From: a virus
Strand: one strand, 5' to 3'
IMG/VR virus record: IMGVR_UViG_3300040801_000306
Span: 1-48,621 of that record
Length of the DNA stretch: 48,621 nucleotides
Shown: piece after piece, positions 9,701 through 18,550 of the stretch
Numbering within the stretch: position 1 is the first letter of the stretch
Layout: each line of letters opens with the position of its first letter
Program-made: the position numbers and the translations under genes
The notes under the pieces: generated by a model
Databases searched by the model: none
What the model saw: the letters and a program-made list of their open reading frames with translations, nothing else
Told to the model about the DNA's origin: nothing

Positions 9701-11331
9701 CCGAAGATATACTTGTGAGCCCTACCAGCGAAAGCACGTACATAGTCAGAGCCAAGTGCCTGCTTCCACAAGGGATCATCATCAACCTTCAGGTTCAGGC
9801 TATAAGCCCACTCACCTTCACGCTGTTCCTTAATCTTAGGCATCTTGCCATCCAGCTTCTCAAACTTAGAGGAGCCAGCAGGTTTGAACCAGAGATCAAT
9901 ATCTTCTAACTCTGCACCTTTAATCTTAGCCATGATGTCGTTAACCATAGCTGTCTTGTTGATCCAACCCTTACCAGATTCTGGCTGGAACATAGCATTA
10001 ATCTTAAAGCCATCATCTGTAACTTCAATAGGAGAAGCTGGGATGTTAGCCTTCGTGAACTGTGGATCAGTATTAGGTACAACCTTACCAAGAGTCTTAG
10101 AGATCGTAGCCAGCTTAGACTCAGCAGCAGCAGTAACCTCAGCAGCATCTACCAACAGACGGCTAGGCAGTCCAGAAATATCTGACAGCATCTTCATCTG
10201 ACGGTGTACAAAGTTCACACCTTCAGCAGTCTTAGCTGGCAGAGTATCCATATAGCGAGTAGTGTCTACAGATACGGCTGGTTTAGGGTAAGTAGCTGCA
10301 CGAGCTTCTTCTACCGTAGCACCCAGAGCAGCGAGTTCTTTATCACCTTCTTTCGTAATACCACGAATGTAGATGTTCTCAGCCAACTCAGGATTAATTA
10401 CAGTGATGTTCTGAAGAGGTGAGCCAGACTTAACAGGAGTCAGTGACTTAGCTGTACGCTGAATACCTTTAGCACCAAGCTTAGCCACGCCTGCAAAGTC
10501 GATCAGACCGATTACGTTATCCATCATTTCGAGGAATAGGTTGGGGTCTGGGTTCTCAATGAATGCATCAGCATAGAAATATGCCAGAGCAGCATTATCA
10601 CCAGAGAAGCCTGAGCTAGTCTGGAGATACTCTTTAACTCGATAAGCTACCTCAGCCTTACGATCAGGAGACAGAGAACGCATATGGTTCTGAATCTTTT
10701 TAGACAGAGTACCATACAGAGCGTAATCTGTCAGGTCGGTCTCCAAACCAATCTCTTTAGCTACACCTACTACAGTCTTGGACTCAGCAAAAGGAAGCAG
10801 AATCTCAAGGAAGTCTACACCCCACTGAAGAGGTGTAGCAGTTTCTTCCTGAGCAAAGGTTTCCCATGCTTCCAGTTTAGCATCGTTACGCTGTTCCCAG
10901 AGAATATCTTCGACACTGCGAGCACGAAGCTCAGCAATCTCCTCATCACGTTCTTGGGAAGCAAAGTCATAGGCTGCATCAGTAGCTAGATCAGTACCAT
11001 ACTTAACTTCAGCATCGTACTGCATCAGAGCCTGCTGGAGAGCAAGAGGAGACGCACCCGGATCGTTAACAACTGCATCCAGTTTCTCACGACTCCTCTG
11101 CTGATGCTTAATATTGGCATTTACTTTAGCACTGGAAATTTCAGCAGACTCACCTTCACGATCTAGTTCCGCTTCCAGAGTAGCAGCATGTGGAGCAACC
11201 TCCTTCCTACCACCAAGCATAGCTGTATACGCAGCATCTTCTTTTGCTTGAGGCTTATAGACCGCAGGAACCTTCTCTTCCATAGCGGTCAGATCGCCTT
11301 GTAATCCACCATTACCAGTTAGTAAATCCAT
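6715..11331 (-). CDS. Large internal virion protein (T7 gp16-like position)
   Basis: At 1538 residues this is the largest product in the genome, comparable in size to T7 gp16 (about 1300 residues). It lies downstream of the tail tubular genes, as expected for an ejectosome component that spans the periplasm and inner membrane to guide DNA entry. The sequence is largely helical and charged, with a few hydrophobic stretches in the middle and C-terminal thirds (for example LAFNLFIAWNPIKHLILQP and IVFGLGVWPFVSNMVDDII). I could not identify a lytic transglycosylase motif by eye. It is translationally coupled to the next gene by a TAATG overlap. The role is from gene order and length. Confidence 0.75.
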   Translation of the reverse strand: MDLLTGNGGLQGDLTAMEEKVPAVYKPQAKEDAAYTAMLGGRKEVAPHAATLEAELDREGESAEISSAKVNANIKHQQRSREKLDAVVNDPGASPLALQQALMQYDAEVKYGTDLATDAAYDFASQERDEEIAELRARSVEDILWEQRNDAKLEAWETFAQEETATPLQWGVDFLEILLPFAESKTVVGVAKEIGLETDLTDYALYGTLSKKIQNHMRSLSPDRKAEVAYRVKEYLQTSSGFSGDNAALAYFYADAFIENPDPNLFLEMMDNVIGLIDFAGVAKLGAKGIQRTAKSLTPVKSGSPLQNITVINPELAENIYIRGITKEGDKELAALGATVEEARAATYPKPAVSVDTTRYMDTLPAKTAEGVNFVHRQMKMLSDISGLPSRLLVDAAEVTAAAESKLATISKTLGKVVPNTDPQFTKANIPASPIEVTDDGFKINAMFQPESGKGWINKTAMVNDIMAKIKGAELEDIDLWFKPAGSSKFEKLDGKMPKIKEQREGEWAYSLNLKVDDDPLWKQALGSDYVRAFAGRAHKYIFGPHGMFNKEITAPATVGRDKAAAFEAKAQKLVQQAMKRIPKTKEFNSVIDALKAGDEQERFWSPDELSELFGLPINGGSQRAYYEFRAIQDELWAMANSDTRSLMKREGWVSVFDKKGNIVDHPVKPFEEGEALGIIKEGPVVVYNMTKKTFEKISGKDTIQNLYAKGNTVVRLHKSMRKGDDVFDYAIVTPNQNTRLGRLTDTPLKYRHGHISRIYKDNEYFIQLKGNKKATRNGRPDKNNVETVGVVSSKAEAELFLSKFASKFDSGELTVLHRKNITEGMAREELDYERITGGYMSVQKRRRDRLIDATGSHAKIENPLESVGRTISAMSHRTAVKPFFDTQMTAWMKTFGEKAGAKGFPSDETALSDLLKHSDLSMADKTKARAHWQYINMVRGMPSVATQAWKANMRSIAEILDEVFPTGGSLLKKMAAMAHESQPLNAAKKLAFNLFIAWNPIKHLILQPTQMLQMTILHPVYTTTKLVPELTDMAAAIMSKGKFGTKHGKELAKEFEKSGLLDAVQKHVFLNPGSEALHSPLAPQFADVKGKAKNVAGKAVSVPRKGFEAGENINIAGHWLIARHRWIQKNPGKSWKTKTAGAQIQADARDISLNFSPAGKMGYQDWGTWIGAGSSMLLQFFSHSHKMLMSMLPEIAGGSRAFTGAEKTKLALGNSIVFGLGVWPFVSNMVDDIIAAVDPEMPPEKAQMIKTGMVDYLVSQALSVATGQDVDVRPQKSLAPMGNIEQTLTTFYDVVTMSPEYRPYISAPIATMGVVLDTMDIMTTAWKMDDEVFTNKDIYLRTLHTMAEIAPTISHITQATMAMKTGKLNSKFGNEVGEVNTVEALWKLTGFQTGVEVDYYSARDKFFELKSGSGGGKSYGKGREGEIRGEVNDLFTKYNRIMKTSPLTTHEKAAMFSRSLLLMYDKPSEIGIAMREINGLARKMRDRGEDNFWTDVIRYAYTSPESEELRKFTQYLNAPENLKYTLDAMEKVEKGGQ

Positions 11332-11332
11332 A

Positions 11333-11815
11333 TCAATTTCCCATCATTTTACCGACTTGATTCCAACCACCACCAGCACTGAACATACCCTTACCGACAC
11401 CACCTACCGCACCCCAAAGGGCAGAGTTAGCACCAGCCTTAGCGATGTCTACGTTATATCCAGAGATAGCTTGGTTAGAAGCAAAGATTTTCTGCCCAGC
11501 GGCTTGACCCATAAGGTTAAAGCCAATCTCACCAGCAGCTCGTGTCTGTAGAGAACCAGTAGCCCCTGCCAGAGCAGAACCACCAGCACCACCAGTAGCC
11601 TCAGCCTGAGAGACCATAGTAGCACGTTTGATACGACTTTCACGTACAGTACGAGCCCTATCACGAGCAGCCTTAACATCAGCCATTCGTCTCTGAATCT
11701 CCTGTTGCTTTTTATTCTCTTCAGCAATCCGAGTTTGAGCCTTAGCCTGATCTTGAGCAGCCTTGTATTGCATAGCCCCCGCAAATGCGGAGATAATTAG
11801 ACCTGCTAAAAACAT
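11333..11815 (-). CDS. Small internal virion protein (T7 gp14-like position)
   Basis: A 160-residue protein with an N-terminal hydrophobic segment (MFLAGLIISAFAGAMQY), then a charged coiled-coil-like helix rich in Lys, Gln and Arg up to about residue 65, and a glycine/alanine-rich C-terminal half. The same architecture (short membrane-active N-terminus, helix, Gly/Ala tail) is typical of the small ejection protein that precedes the larger internal virion proteins in T7-like phages. It directly precedes the 1538-residue gene with a one-base gap. Assignment is from architecture and position. Confidence 0.7.
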   Translation of the reverse strand: MFLAGLIISAFAGAMQYKAAQDQAKAQTRIAEENKKQQEIQRRMADVKAARDRARTVRESRIKRATMVSQAEATGGAGGSALAGATGSLQTRAAGEIGFNLMGQAAGQKIFASNQAISGYNVDIAKAGANSALWGAVGGVGKGMFSAGGGWNQVGKMMGN

Positions 11816-11827
11816 TTAATATTCTCC

Positions 11828-14443
11828 TTAAGGTTTCTGCATTCCAGTGGCTACAATACTCCAGCCTAGTAGTTTCATATCCTTTCCAGCTTCTGATTCA
11901 ATGTACAGAGAAAGGCTCCTGCCTCGTCCCCGTAATTTACTCTTACTAACTAGGACATCTGCCCCGTAGTCATATCCATCAAAAGGTTCGGCTGAGTACC
12001 AGTGTCTAGGAATCCTATAGGCTTGGAACAACGTTCCCCACTTACCAGAGTTAGCTGAAGTGGCCCAATCCCACTGGGCCCTAACAAAACAACTCGACGC
12101 TTGATCAGCCTCCCCTCCAACAATATTACCCTCAGTCCTCTTAAAGTACGCCAAGAGATAATGAGATTGCTTCTTGTTAGATTGAGAGCCCATCAAATCG
12201 TAACCAGTAATTAGGTAGCTCTTATAATTGTGACCAATACCATCGTATTTCTCCCAATCCCTAAAGCTGTAGTTGTTGAACTCAGCAAAGGTCATGTACC
12301 ATGCAAACAACCCAGTACTCTGAATCGGCTGGTAACCAAGAGCCAGATACTTAGTCTGTGTCAAACCAGTTCTGTCATATTTAGAAGATACAATTACGTT
12401 ATTGGTAGTCTGTGAGACAACATTGTTGGCCCCAGCGACTACATTAGTAGCCACCTCTCTACTCAACACATCTGAAGTCCTAAACACACCAGCAATAAAT
12501 GTACCAGATGTATTATCAGTGTTGGTTGGAAGTGTATACTTGTACCATGCATTCAGAACCAAATCAAACTTAAGAATCTCATTATAATTATAAGGAGTTA
12601 CTAGTCGATCTGCCATATCCCTTGCATAATCACCATCAGTCATAATCAGCCATTCAATAGTCTTGGCTGCCGGATCATAGTGACCCTTAACATATGGCTT
12701 AGATTCTGCTGGGTAGTTATTAAACAACGTCTGAATAGAGGTCTCACTAATATTCTGAGCACTGTACTCATTAGTTACATCAGATGGAGAAAGACTATAA
12801 ATACCCCCTTTAGCCCAGTAGAAAATCATATTCTCTACAGGAATAATGGTATGTTGCCCCCAAACACCAACAGAGCTTACTTTGTCTACTCGATAAGAAG
12901 TCGCAGTAAAGGTGCCTTCGATACCAGAGACTTTCCACACACCGTTCTCCGCGAAGACAAACAAACTGTTACCCATTGGAACAAGAGCTACACACCTATC
13001 CATCTCAGGGATAACGATAGTGCCTCCATCAGTGTCTACCAGATCACTCTGATGCTCTGAGGTAGGGTCAGCCTCTTGATAACAAAGACCAACCTGATCA
13101 GGACGTTCAACGATCTGTGAGTAGAAGATGTGGTTAGCCCATTCTCCGCCGTTAATACCACCATACCATACACGAGAGGCATATCCAGCAATAGATTGGA
13201 ACCTACGATTCTCAACCTTAGTTTCAATTACATCTGCGGTATCGTATGTTTTAATCTTACCGTTGGTGAACGACAACTGCTTACTCTGCTTTGCATTCCA
13301 CCCAAAGATTCTATTGGAATCATCATCTATATCAGTCTGCCACGTAATAGTAACAGTGCTCGGGGTAGATGATTGAACAGTCCAAGTTTTATTATTCAGA
13401 GTATCGTCTGAAGTGCCATCTACCCGTCTAGTCCGAGAAACAAGAGAACCAGGGGTATCGCTATCATACGCTTCATCCCAAGTAAGGGTGATCTGAACAC
13501 CAGATAATTTGAAAGTATCTCCAGCCGAGAGCCCATGATTCGTTGCAGTGGTGATTACCATCTGACCAGAAGATGCAACATATGAGATACTAGCAATATT
13601 GAACTGAGCATTGTACTCGTAATTCTTATACTCACGGTTGAAAATATTATATGTAAACTTCCCCCTTGGAGCAGGAGTGTTACCAAAGAACTGTTTCTTC
13701 AACCAAGCAGCTACAAAAGTATCAGTAGAATCTTTACCCAGATGCATGATGTCTGAGTTACTTGGATAAACACTCTCAGCCGTAAAGAAAGAAGTTATGT
13801 TTGTTTCGTTCCAACCCTGATTGTACAGATTGTAGAGATGCTCACTAGTGTTGTCACCAGCAGTAGGCCGATGATCGGTTTCCAATCCATCCTGTAAGCC
13901 GATAAAGTCTCTGATACGAATCTCAATCTTCTCGGTAGTCATGGTTTCACTTTCAGGTTCATATGAAACAATGATTGGCTCGATAGCTTCTGAGGTGATA
14001 AGCAGACTACCCTTTACCTGACCTACAGAGATTGGAGCACGAGCAACCTCACTCTCTCCAGTCTCAGGGGCCTTGAAGTCCTCAAGGTCGATAAGGATTG
14101 AAGTCTTGTAACCTTGAGAGATAGAGGCTGTGTACATACCATAAAAGTGTACATACCTACCAGTCTGTACAACAGCGAAATCATGTTCGCCTCGTCCACC
14201 CGCCCCAAGCCACTCATAAGACATAAAAGCTAGGCCAGTGATACCATAGTTCTGCCAAAATAGCTGGTAGTCTTCAAGCTGTTCATAGTCTACACCCAAA
14301 CGACGGATACGTGAACCATCTCGACGCAGTTCAAAATTCTCTTCATCGAGGGACGCATTCTCTGGGTAAGTCAAGGGGCTGGCTTCAGTAATCAGACCTT
14401 GTACAAAAGTATTATAGTCTGCTACTCCACCAGTTTTAGCCAT
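11828..14443 (-). CDS. Tail tubular protein B (tail nozzle)
   Basis: An 871-residue, beta-rich protein expected to form the nozzle of the short tail below the adaptor ring. The N-terminus, with GLITEASPLTYPENASLDEEN followed by a FELRRDGSRIRRLG-type segment, resembles T7 gp12 family N-termini, where a similar region lists the contacts to the adaptor. The rest is full of short beta strands and Gly/Asn turns. It lies two genes downstream of tail tubular A and just before the internal virion proteins, the order seen in T7-like phages. Its start overlaps the preceding small gene by eight bases. Confidence 0.85.
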   Translation of the reverse strand: MAKTGGVADYNTFVQGLITEASPLTYPENASLDEENFELRRDGSRIRRLGVDYEQLEDYQLFWQNYGITGLAFMSYEWLGAGGRGEHDFAVVQTGRYVHFYGMYTASISQGYKTSILIDLEDFKAPETGESEVARAPISVGQVKGSLLITSEAIEPIIVSYEPESETMTTEKIEIRIRDFIGLQDGLETDHRPTAGDNTSEHLYNLYNQGWNETNITSFFTAESVYPSNSDIMHLGKDSTDTFVAAWLKKQFFGNTPAPRGKFTYNIFNREYKNYEYNAQFNIASISYVASSGQMVITTATNHGLSAGDTFKLSGVQITLTWDEAYDSDTPGSLVSRTRRVDGTSDDTLNNKTWTVQSSTPSTVTITWQTDIDDDSNRIFGWNAKQSKQLSFTNGKIKTYDTADVIETKVENRRFQSIAGYASRVWYGGINGGEWANHIFYSQIVERPDQVGLCYQEADPTSEHQSDLVDTDGGTIVIPEMDRCVALVPMGNSLFVFAENGVWKVSGIEGTFTATSYRVDKVSSVGVWGQHTIIPVENMIFYWAKGGIYSLSPSDVTNEYSAQNISETSIQTLFNNYPAESKPYVKGHYDPAAKTIEWLIMTDGDYARDMADRLVTPYNYNEILKFDLVLNAWYKYTLPTNTDNTSGTFIAGVFRTSDVLSREVATNVVAGANNVVSQTTNNVIVSSKYDRTGLTQTKYLALGYQPIQSTGLFAWYMTFAEFNNYSFRDWEKYDGIGHNYKSYLITGYDLMGSQSNKKQSHYLLAYFKRTEGNIVGGEADQASSCFVRAQWDWATSANSGKWGTLFQAYRIPRHWYSAEPFDGYDYGADVLVSKSKLRGRGRSLSLYIESEAGKDMKLLGWSIVATGMQKP

Positions 14444-14729
14444 CTGTCTCTTCCTCTACAGTCTTTGGTTTCTTAGACACCTTAGCATTAGCTCTACGAG
14501 CCCTCTGCTCAGCCCCTACGGAGATATTATGCAGCCAGTTAAGGATTACTGTCTTTGCAGTAGCAGTGTCCGTATAGGTACCCTTTAGCGCCTCTGGGAC
14601 ATTACCACCCTCTGACCATCGGATAGAGTAGTTACCGAATCTGCCATCACCGACAATCTCCAGATTGCCTTTGTATTGACTCTTATTGAAATAATCTTTC
14701 GTGTCGATTACCAGTGCTGGTTCTACCAT
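14436..14729 (-). CDS. Hypothetical protein between tail tubular A and B genes
   Basis: A 97-residue protein, not recognised. It has a folded-looking N-terminal part (MVEPALVIDTKDYFNKSQYKG, then GRFGNYSIRWSEGG) and a lysine-rich C-terminal tail ending EEETDG. The start overlaps the tail tubular A stop by one base and the stop overlaps the nozzle gene by eight bases, so its expression is locked to the tail genes. A minor virion or tail-assembly role is inferred from this position. Confidence 0.75.
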   Translation of the reverse strand: MVEPALVIDTKDYFNKSQYKGNLEIVGDGRFGNYSIRWSEGGNVPEALKGTYTDTATAKTVILNWLHNISVGAEQRARRANAKVSKKPKTVEEETDG

Positions 14730-15520
14730 TATCCTCTCCTAGTTCTTACATAGCCTCGACCCTTACGACCATAGTCTGGAGTCTTAGCAATAGCACCCTT
14801 GTTCTGTGAGCGTTTATTACGAGCCATCCAAGTACGATGCCTACGAGCACGCTGTTCTTCTTTAGGGTTAGCTGCTTGGTTAATTACATTAAACGATACT
14901 GACTTAGACTCAGAAAGCAGATACGGGAAATGCTTACTGGGCAAGTCAGGGGTGAAGTCATCTACAATATTAAATGCAGGTTCAACTACACCATGAGCTA
15001 CAACTTTAGTAGATTGTAATACAGACTCTACATCACTGTTATAACTGTCAAAGATAATATGTTCATCATCGACGATTGTATAGTACTCGGCATTCTTGTC
15101 ATTACGAATCAAGAGTGGCCCAACAGTATCATCATATACTTCAGTGATATTTGATTCCAGAGAGTTGCGTTGAGAGATATCACTAACAAACTGTTCAGGG
15201 TCTTTGTATACAATATCCTGCAACTTTCGCTTAGGGTTAGCAGAAGCAGGGTCAATCATGTCATACTTGATCCACTTAACGTATTGTACGTTCTCAGGAA
15301 TCTTTAAGTAATTTGGTTTAGAAGAATCCGACAAGGACTCTAGTTGAATGAACTTGTTTAGGTGGGGCCAATCTCTTGTAGCAATAAGATCATAGTAGGT
15401 AGTTCTAATAACCTGAGCTACCTGTCGTGCTTCAAGAGTATCGTCAATACTATTGACCTCATCTGAATCCATATCATTCAGAATGTCTTGTACCATCTCC
15501 AGAAGGGTCATCTTAGCCAT
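14729..15520 (-). CDS. Tail tubular protein A (head-tail adaptor)
   Basis: A 263-residue protein whose N-terminus (MTLLEMVQDILNDMDSDEVNSI, then ARQVAQVIRTTYYDLIATRDWPHL) carries the helical pattern seen in T7 gp11-like adaptors, which dock as a ring under the portal and receive the nozzle. The length is somewhat greater than T7 gp11 (196 residues). The C-terminus is very basic (RARRHRTWMARNKRSQNKG and onward), perhaps contacting DNA. It sits between head and nozzle genes, in keeping with the role. Confidence 0.85.
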   Translation of the reverse strand: MAKMTLLEMVQDILNDMDSDEVNSIDDTLEARQVAQVIRTTYYDLIATRDWPHLNKFIQLESLSDSSKPNYLKIPENVQYVKWIKYDMIDPASANPKRKLQDIVYKDPEQFVSDISQRNSLESNITEVYDDTVGPLLIRNDKNAEYYTIVDDEHIIFDSYNSDVESVLQSTKVVAHGVVEPAFNIVDDFTPDLPSKHFPYLLSESKSVSFNVINQAANPKEEQRARRHRTWMARNKRSQNKGAIAKTPDYGRKGRGYVRTRRG

Positions 15521-15521
15521 A

Positions 15522-16124
15522 TTAATTCACCCGCTGCATAGTCATATTGATCGCACGGAACTCCAGTTCACTCACATTACCAGTGTCAGTTGCAACCATC
15601 AAATAAACTTTACTGTTAGAAATAAAAGATGGGAAGCAAGCAAGAGAGACAGCTTCCATCTGGTCAGCAGCTCGTGTAGTTACGTATGACTGAATAACAG
15701 CCGACTGATCTTGAATGGTTCCAATACTATTAGGATCAACACCTATTGTAAATTTGTAATGTCTAGCCTGTGAAGTGGTTCCTCGGACAGACAAAGAGAT
15801 ATTCATCTGGTATACACCACCATCGGCAAAATACAGATATCCTCCGGGTACATCTCCTTGCACATCCCCATGAATATCTTGCACAACACCAGACCAATCA
15901 ATACCAAGGGTTGCAGTATTAATTGGTTGATAAGTCGTAGACATCCCTGAAGATACTTGACTTGCGGTCTTACGAAGACAGCCATACCCCTGTCCCACAG
16001 TAGGAGTCCATACTCCAGTACCTGCACCATTGGCTCGATATACTTCACCGTTGCCAGCGGTGGCGATGCCCTTTGGCTCATGCAGCTCAGGATCAGTTAG
16101 ATTTTTATGTTCAACATCAGCCAT
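15522..16124 (-). CDS. Head-fibre-like or minor structural protein
   Basis: A 200-residue protein beginning MADVEHKNLTDPELHEPKG. An N-terminal HKNLTD...LHEPKG segment is a recurrent start of phage head-fibre and minor virion proteins. The remainder (VYQMNISLSVRGTT, YKFTIGVDPN, EAVSLACFPSFISNSKVYLMV) has the alternating pattern of a C1q/TNF-like jelly roll, so a trimeric surface fibre is plausible. It is the first gene after a strong terminator, so it should be made in smaller amounts than the capsid proteins. The fold is inferred from pattern only. Confidence 0.6.
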   Translation of the reverse strand: MADVEHKNLTDPELHEPKGIATAGNGEVYRANGAGTGVWTPTVGQGYGCLRKTASQVSSGMSTTYQPINTATLGIDWSGVVQDIHGDVQGDVPGGYLYFADGGVYQMNISLSVRGTTSQARHYKFTIGVDPNSIGTIQDQSAVIQSYVTTRAADQMEAVSLACFPSFISNSKVYLMVATDTGNVSELEFRAINMTMQRVN

Positions 16125-16140
16125 AGGGCCTCCTTAAGTT

Positions 16141-16171
16141 AAAAAGAGGGAGAGAGCCGAAGCCCCCTCCC
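16141..16171 (-). terminator. Strong intrinsic terminator with UUCG tetraloop
   Basis: Read on the minus strand, ten consecutive base pairs (arms 16162-16171 and 16148-16157, two of them G-U) close a TTCG loop at 16158-16161 and are followed by TCTTTTT. This is the textbook form of a Rho-independent terminator. It sits directly after the capsid and decoration genes and before the head-fibre and tail genes. Confidence 0.92.
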
Positions 16172-16178
16172 ACACAGT

Positions 16179-16631
16179 TTAGTAAGAGATGTAGTCGTAC
16201 TGAACGACAATCTTACCTTTACCTACGATGGTAGCAGCAGCAGTACCAGCAAAGCTGACATACAGAGAGAGGTCAGCAGATGCGATAGCACCTACGGCAG
16301 CACCCTCAGTACCGTCAAAAGTACCAGCAGCGTCGATAGGAGCAGCAACAATCTCTGCACCTCCGGCTGAAGTACCAAGCTCGATGGTAGGAGCAGTACC
16401 GTCACCAGCAGCTTCCTCTACATATACCAGAACCTTGGTAGGTTTGGCACCAGCAGGGATTTTACCGATGAGGGGATTGTTACCAAGAACATCAAGTGAG
16501 TTCTGGTCGTAAGCAATGGTAATCTCTTTCTCTTTACCATTTTTCTTCATTTCGTGAACAGCAGAGTATTCACGAGTACGTGGGCCGTACCAAGTACGAG
16601 TTCCACGAACTCCACCAGTTTCATAAGCCAT
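16179..16631 (-). CDS. Capsid decoration / accessory head protein candidate
   Basis: A 150-residue protein located 11 bases after the major capsid gene and just before the strong terminator. After a charged N-terminal arm (to about residue 35) it becomes a glycine/alanine/threonine-rich, beta-type domain (GKIPAGAKPTKVLVYVEEAA, IELGTSAGGAEIV) ending GKGKIVVQYDYISY. Position, small size and the expected high dose make a head decoration protein the best guess; a specific family was not recognised. Confidence 0.65.
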   Translation of the reverse strand: MAYETGGVRGTRTWYGPRTREYSAVHEMKKNGKEKEITIAYDQNSLDVLGNNPLIGKIPAGAKPTKVLVYVEEAAGDGTAPTIELGTSAGGAEIVAAPIDAAGTFDGTEGAAVGAIASADLSLYVSFAGTAAATIVGKGKIVVQYDYISY

Positions 16632-16642
16632 TACAGGTCTCC

Positions 16643-17596
16643 TTAGTAGTTAGATGCAGAAGTGATCAGAACACCCAGAGTGTCAACACGCTGAGGGCCG
16701 AAACCGTAACGACAAGTTACGTCATACTCGTCACGCTTCTTCTTGACGTTGCGCTCACCTTCAGCCTTAGGCATCTGACGCCAAGCACCCATTACAGGCT
16801 TGGTGTTATCGTCGAGGATACACATGAAGATGTTAGCGACACCACCAGTTACAGTAGTAGCACCAATGGTTTCAGAAGCAATCTGAGGCAGACGGTTTGA
16901 AGTCCAGATATCCCAGCCGAAGATGTTCATTACGAACTGGTGTTCATTGGCAAAACCGTTTTCCTGAATGGCCTGATAAGTTGGGTTGTTACGGTTAGCG
17001 GTTGATACCTGAGTAACAAGACCGTTAAGGGTAGCTTCAACAACAGGGTCTACCAGCGCAATACGACCACCGCCGGGAACTTTAGCTTTGTCGAAAGACA
17101 GCTTCATCTGGCGGAAATGATCCAGAGAGGCTACAGCGTTGGTTTCAGCAGAAGCGATACGATGTGGAAAACCGTTGATGTTGTTTGCGTCAGCAGCAGT
17201 CTGAGAAGAGTTACACACTTCGAGGAAACGAGTTTCAAAGTATTCCTGAATTGCGCGAGTAGCTTCCTGACCACGAGCAGCGTGCAGTGCTTCGATCTGG
17301 GCACCATCCTGACGCAGAACGTCAGTGATGTACCAACCGTCACCGATATAATCAGTGATCTGGAGGGTTACGTTACCAGTATCAATTGGGTTGTAAACGA
17401 TGTCTTCGTTCTCGGTTACTTCCTGAACGGTAGCAGAACCGATAGACTTGATGTTCAGGGTTTCACCAGAACCGAAGTCAGAGACATCACGGAAGAAGCC
17501 AGAAGGAAGCAGACCGTCCTTCAGGTTTCGCAGGATAAAGTTAGAATACTGTTCCGCTTCGATAAAAGCAGTAGTATTCTGAGTAGTATGAGACAT
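16643..17596 (-). CDS. Major capsid protein (HK97 fold)
   Basis: A 317-residue protein with the sequence character of T7-like/marine podovirus capsid proteins: N-terminal arm MSHTTQNTTAFIEAEQYSNFI, a P-domain helix around IEALHAARGQEATRAIQEYFETRF, and a C-terminal A-domain segment YGFGPQRVDTLGVLITSA. The scaffold gene lies immediately upstream and the portal three genes upstream. Codon usage is visibly biased toward C/G-ending codons relative to neighbours, as expected for a very highly expressed gene. Confidence 0.93.
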   Translation of the reverse strand: MSHTTQNTTAFIEAEQYSNFILRNLKDGLLPSGFFRDVSDFGSGETLNIKSIGSATVQEVTENEDIVYNPIDTGNVTLQITDYIGDGWYITDVLRQDGAQIEALHAARGQEATRAIQEYFETRFLEVCNSSQTAADANNINGFPHRIASAETNAVASLDHFRQMKLSFDKAKVPGGGRIALVDPVVEATLNGLVTQVSTANRNNPTYQAIQENGFANEHQFVMNIFGWDIWTSNRLPQIASETIGATTVTGGVANIFMCILDDNTKPVMGAWRQMPKAEGERNVKKKRDEYDVTCRYGFGPQRVDTLGVLITSASNY

Positions 17597-17615
17597 TTAT
17601 AATACTCCTAGTAAA

Positions 17616-18308
17616 TTAAGATTTAGGAGCAGAGTTTCGCCACTCGTCAATTACGTCTTTAGTGGATGCTCCATACATTACGTTCTTCTTAGGTGCTGGT
17701 TCCCCAACATCTTTCAGAGCAGATGTATTCACATCACTTTCAGACGTACCTTGAGGGTTTCCCTCTGCCTTGGGTACGCCGATAAGGGCAAGTGCGGCTT
17801 CAGGGCTATCTTTAGCGAGAGCTGTCAGAACCTGTGCAGACATATTCAGTCGTGCAGAGGCTTCCTCAAACTTCTCCTTAGCCTTGTCACCGTATACTTC
17901 AACAAGCTTACTTTCGACAGTGCCCAGATTCGCCTTTGCACGGTTAATCTGTTCATCTTGTCTCAAACTAGCTTTTACTTCTTCTACAAGCTTGGCTGGG
18001 TCAATACTCTCAGTCTTGGTTTCGACTGGAAACTGATCCTTGCCTTCAAGCTTGGCGATAGCGTCTTCCAATTTAGCACGTTTCTCAAGTTCAGCACGAG
18101 TCTCAGCAAGCTCTTTCTCCAGAGTTGAAATATGCTGTTGCGCGTGCGGGATTGAACCCAGAGCAGTAGTTACATCGGAATACTTCTTTCCTTCTCCGAT
18201 AAGTCCAGCTACTTCGTCGGGTAGCTCGATTGATGGAGTGGATGGTGCAGCACCCGCTTCTGGTGCTTGTGTTGCAGATTGGTCATCCGCGAATAGTGTG
18301 TCAGACAT
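17616..18308 (-). CDS. Capsid assembly scaffold protein
   Basis: A 230-residue acidic protein with a disordered N-terminus rich in Ala, Pro and Ser, then a predicted coiled coil (HISTLEKELAETRAELEKRA and on to about residue 130), further helices and a short basic C-terminus (DVIDEWRNSAPKS). This architecture, with position just before the major capsid gene, fits the T7 gp9-like scaffold that fills the procapsid and is lost on packaging. A few lines of primary sequence similarity cannot be checked by eye. Confidence 0.85.
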   Translation of the reverse strand: MSDTLFADDQSATQAPEAGAAPSTPSIELPDEVAGLIGEGKKYSDVTTALGSIPHAQQHISTLEKELAETRAELEKRAKLEDAIAKLEGKDQFPVETKTESIDPAKLVEEVKASLRQDEQINRAKANLGTVESKLVEVYGDKAKEKFEEASARLNMSAQVLTALAKDSPEAALALIGVPKAEGNPQGTSESDVNTSALKDVGEPAPKKNVMYGASTKDVIDEWRNSAPKS

Positions 18309-18313
18309 TTGGT

Positions 18314-18550
18314 CTAGTCCTCAAAATATGATAACATTTTCTTTAATGAGGAACGCTGAGCGTGTAGAGCCACCTTCTCAGCATTCCAGTTCAAGTCGTA
18401 CTCGTTTTCCCAGAACTCCTTCTCGATACTTGAGATTTCCTCTCTCAAGAGATATCGGATCACCTCCCATGCAGATTCGTGTGCAACAAGAAAAGCATCT
18501 TTATCCTGTACCTCCTTTAGTGCTCCTTTCAGTTTAGAATTAAGTTTCAT
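18314..18550 (-). CDS. Hypothetical small charged protein
   Basis: A 78-residue, mostly helical protein (MKLNSKLKGALKEVQDKDAFLVAHESAWEVIRYLLREEISSIEKE in outline) of unknown function. The start overlaps the preceding HNH-like gene by four bases (ATGA), and it is followed six bases later by the scaffold gene. It may be a minor head-assembly factor, but nothing beyond position supports this. Confidence 0.7.
   Translation of the reverse strand: MKLNSKLKGALKEVQDKDAFLVAHESAWEVIRYLLREEISSIEKEFWENEYDLNWNAEKVALHAQRSSLKKMLSYFED

Noticed and set aside
7894-11551. Several plus-strand open frames of 60-180 codons opposite the large internal virion protein genes
   Set aside because: They lie fully antisense to long, well-supported genes, have no ribosome-binding sites and are rich in Ser/Leu/Thr as expected of shadow frames.
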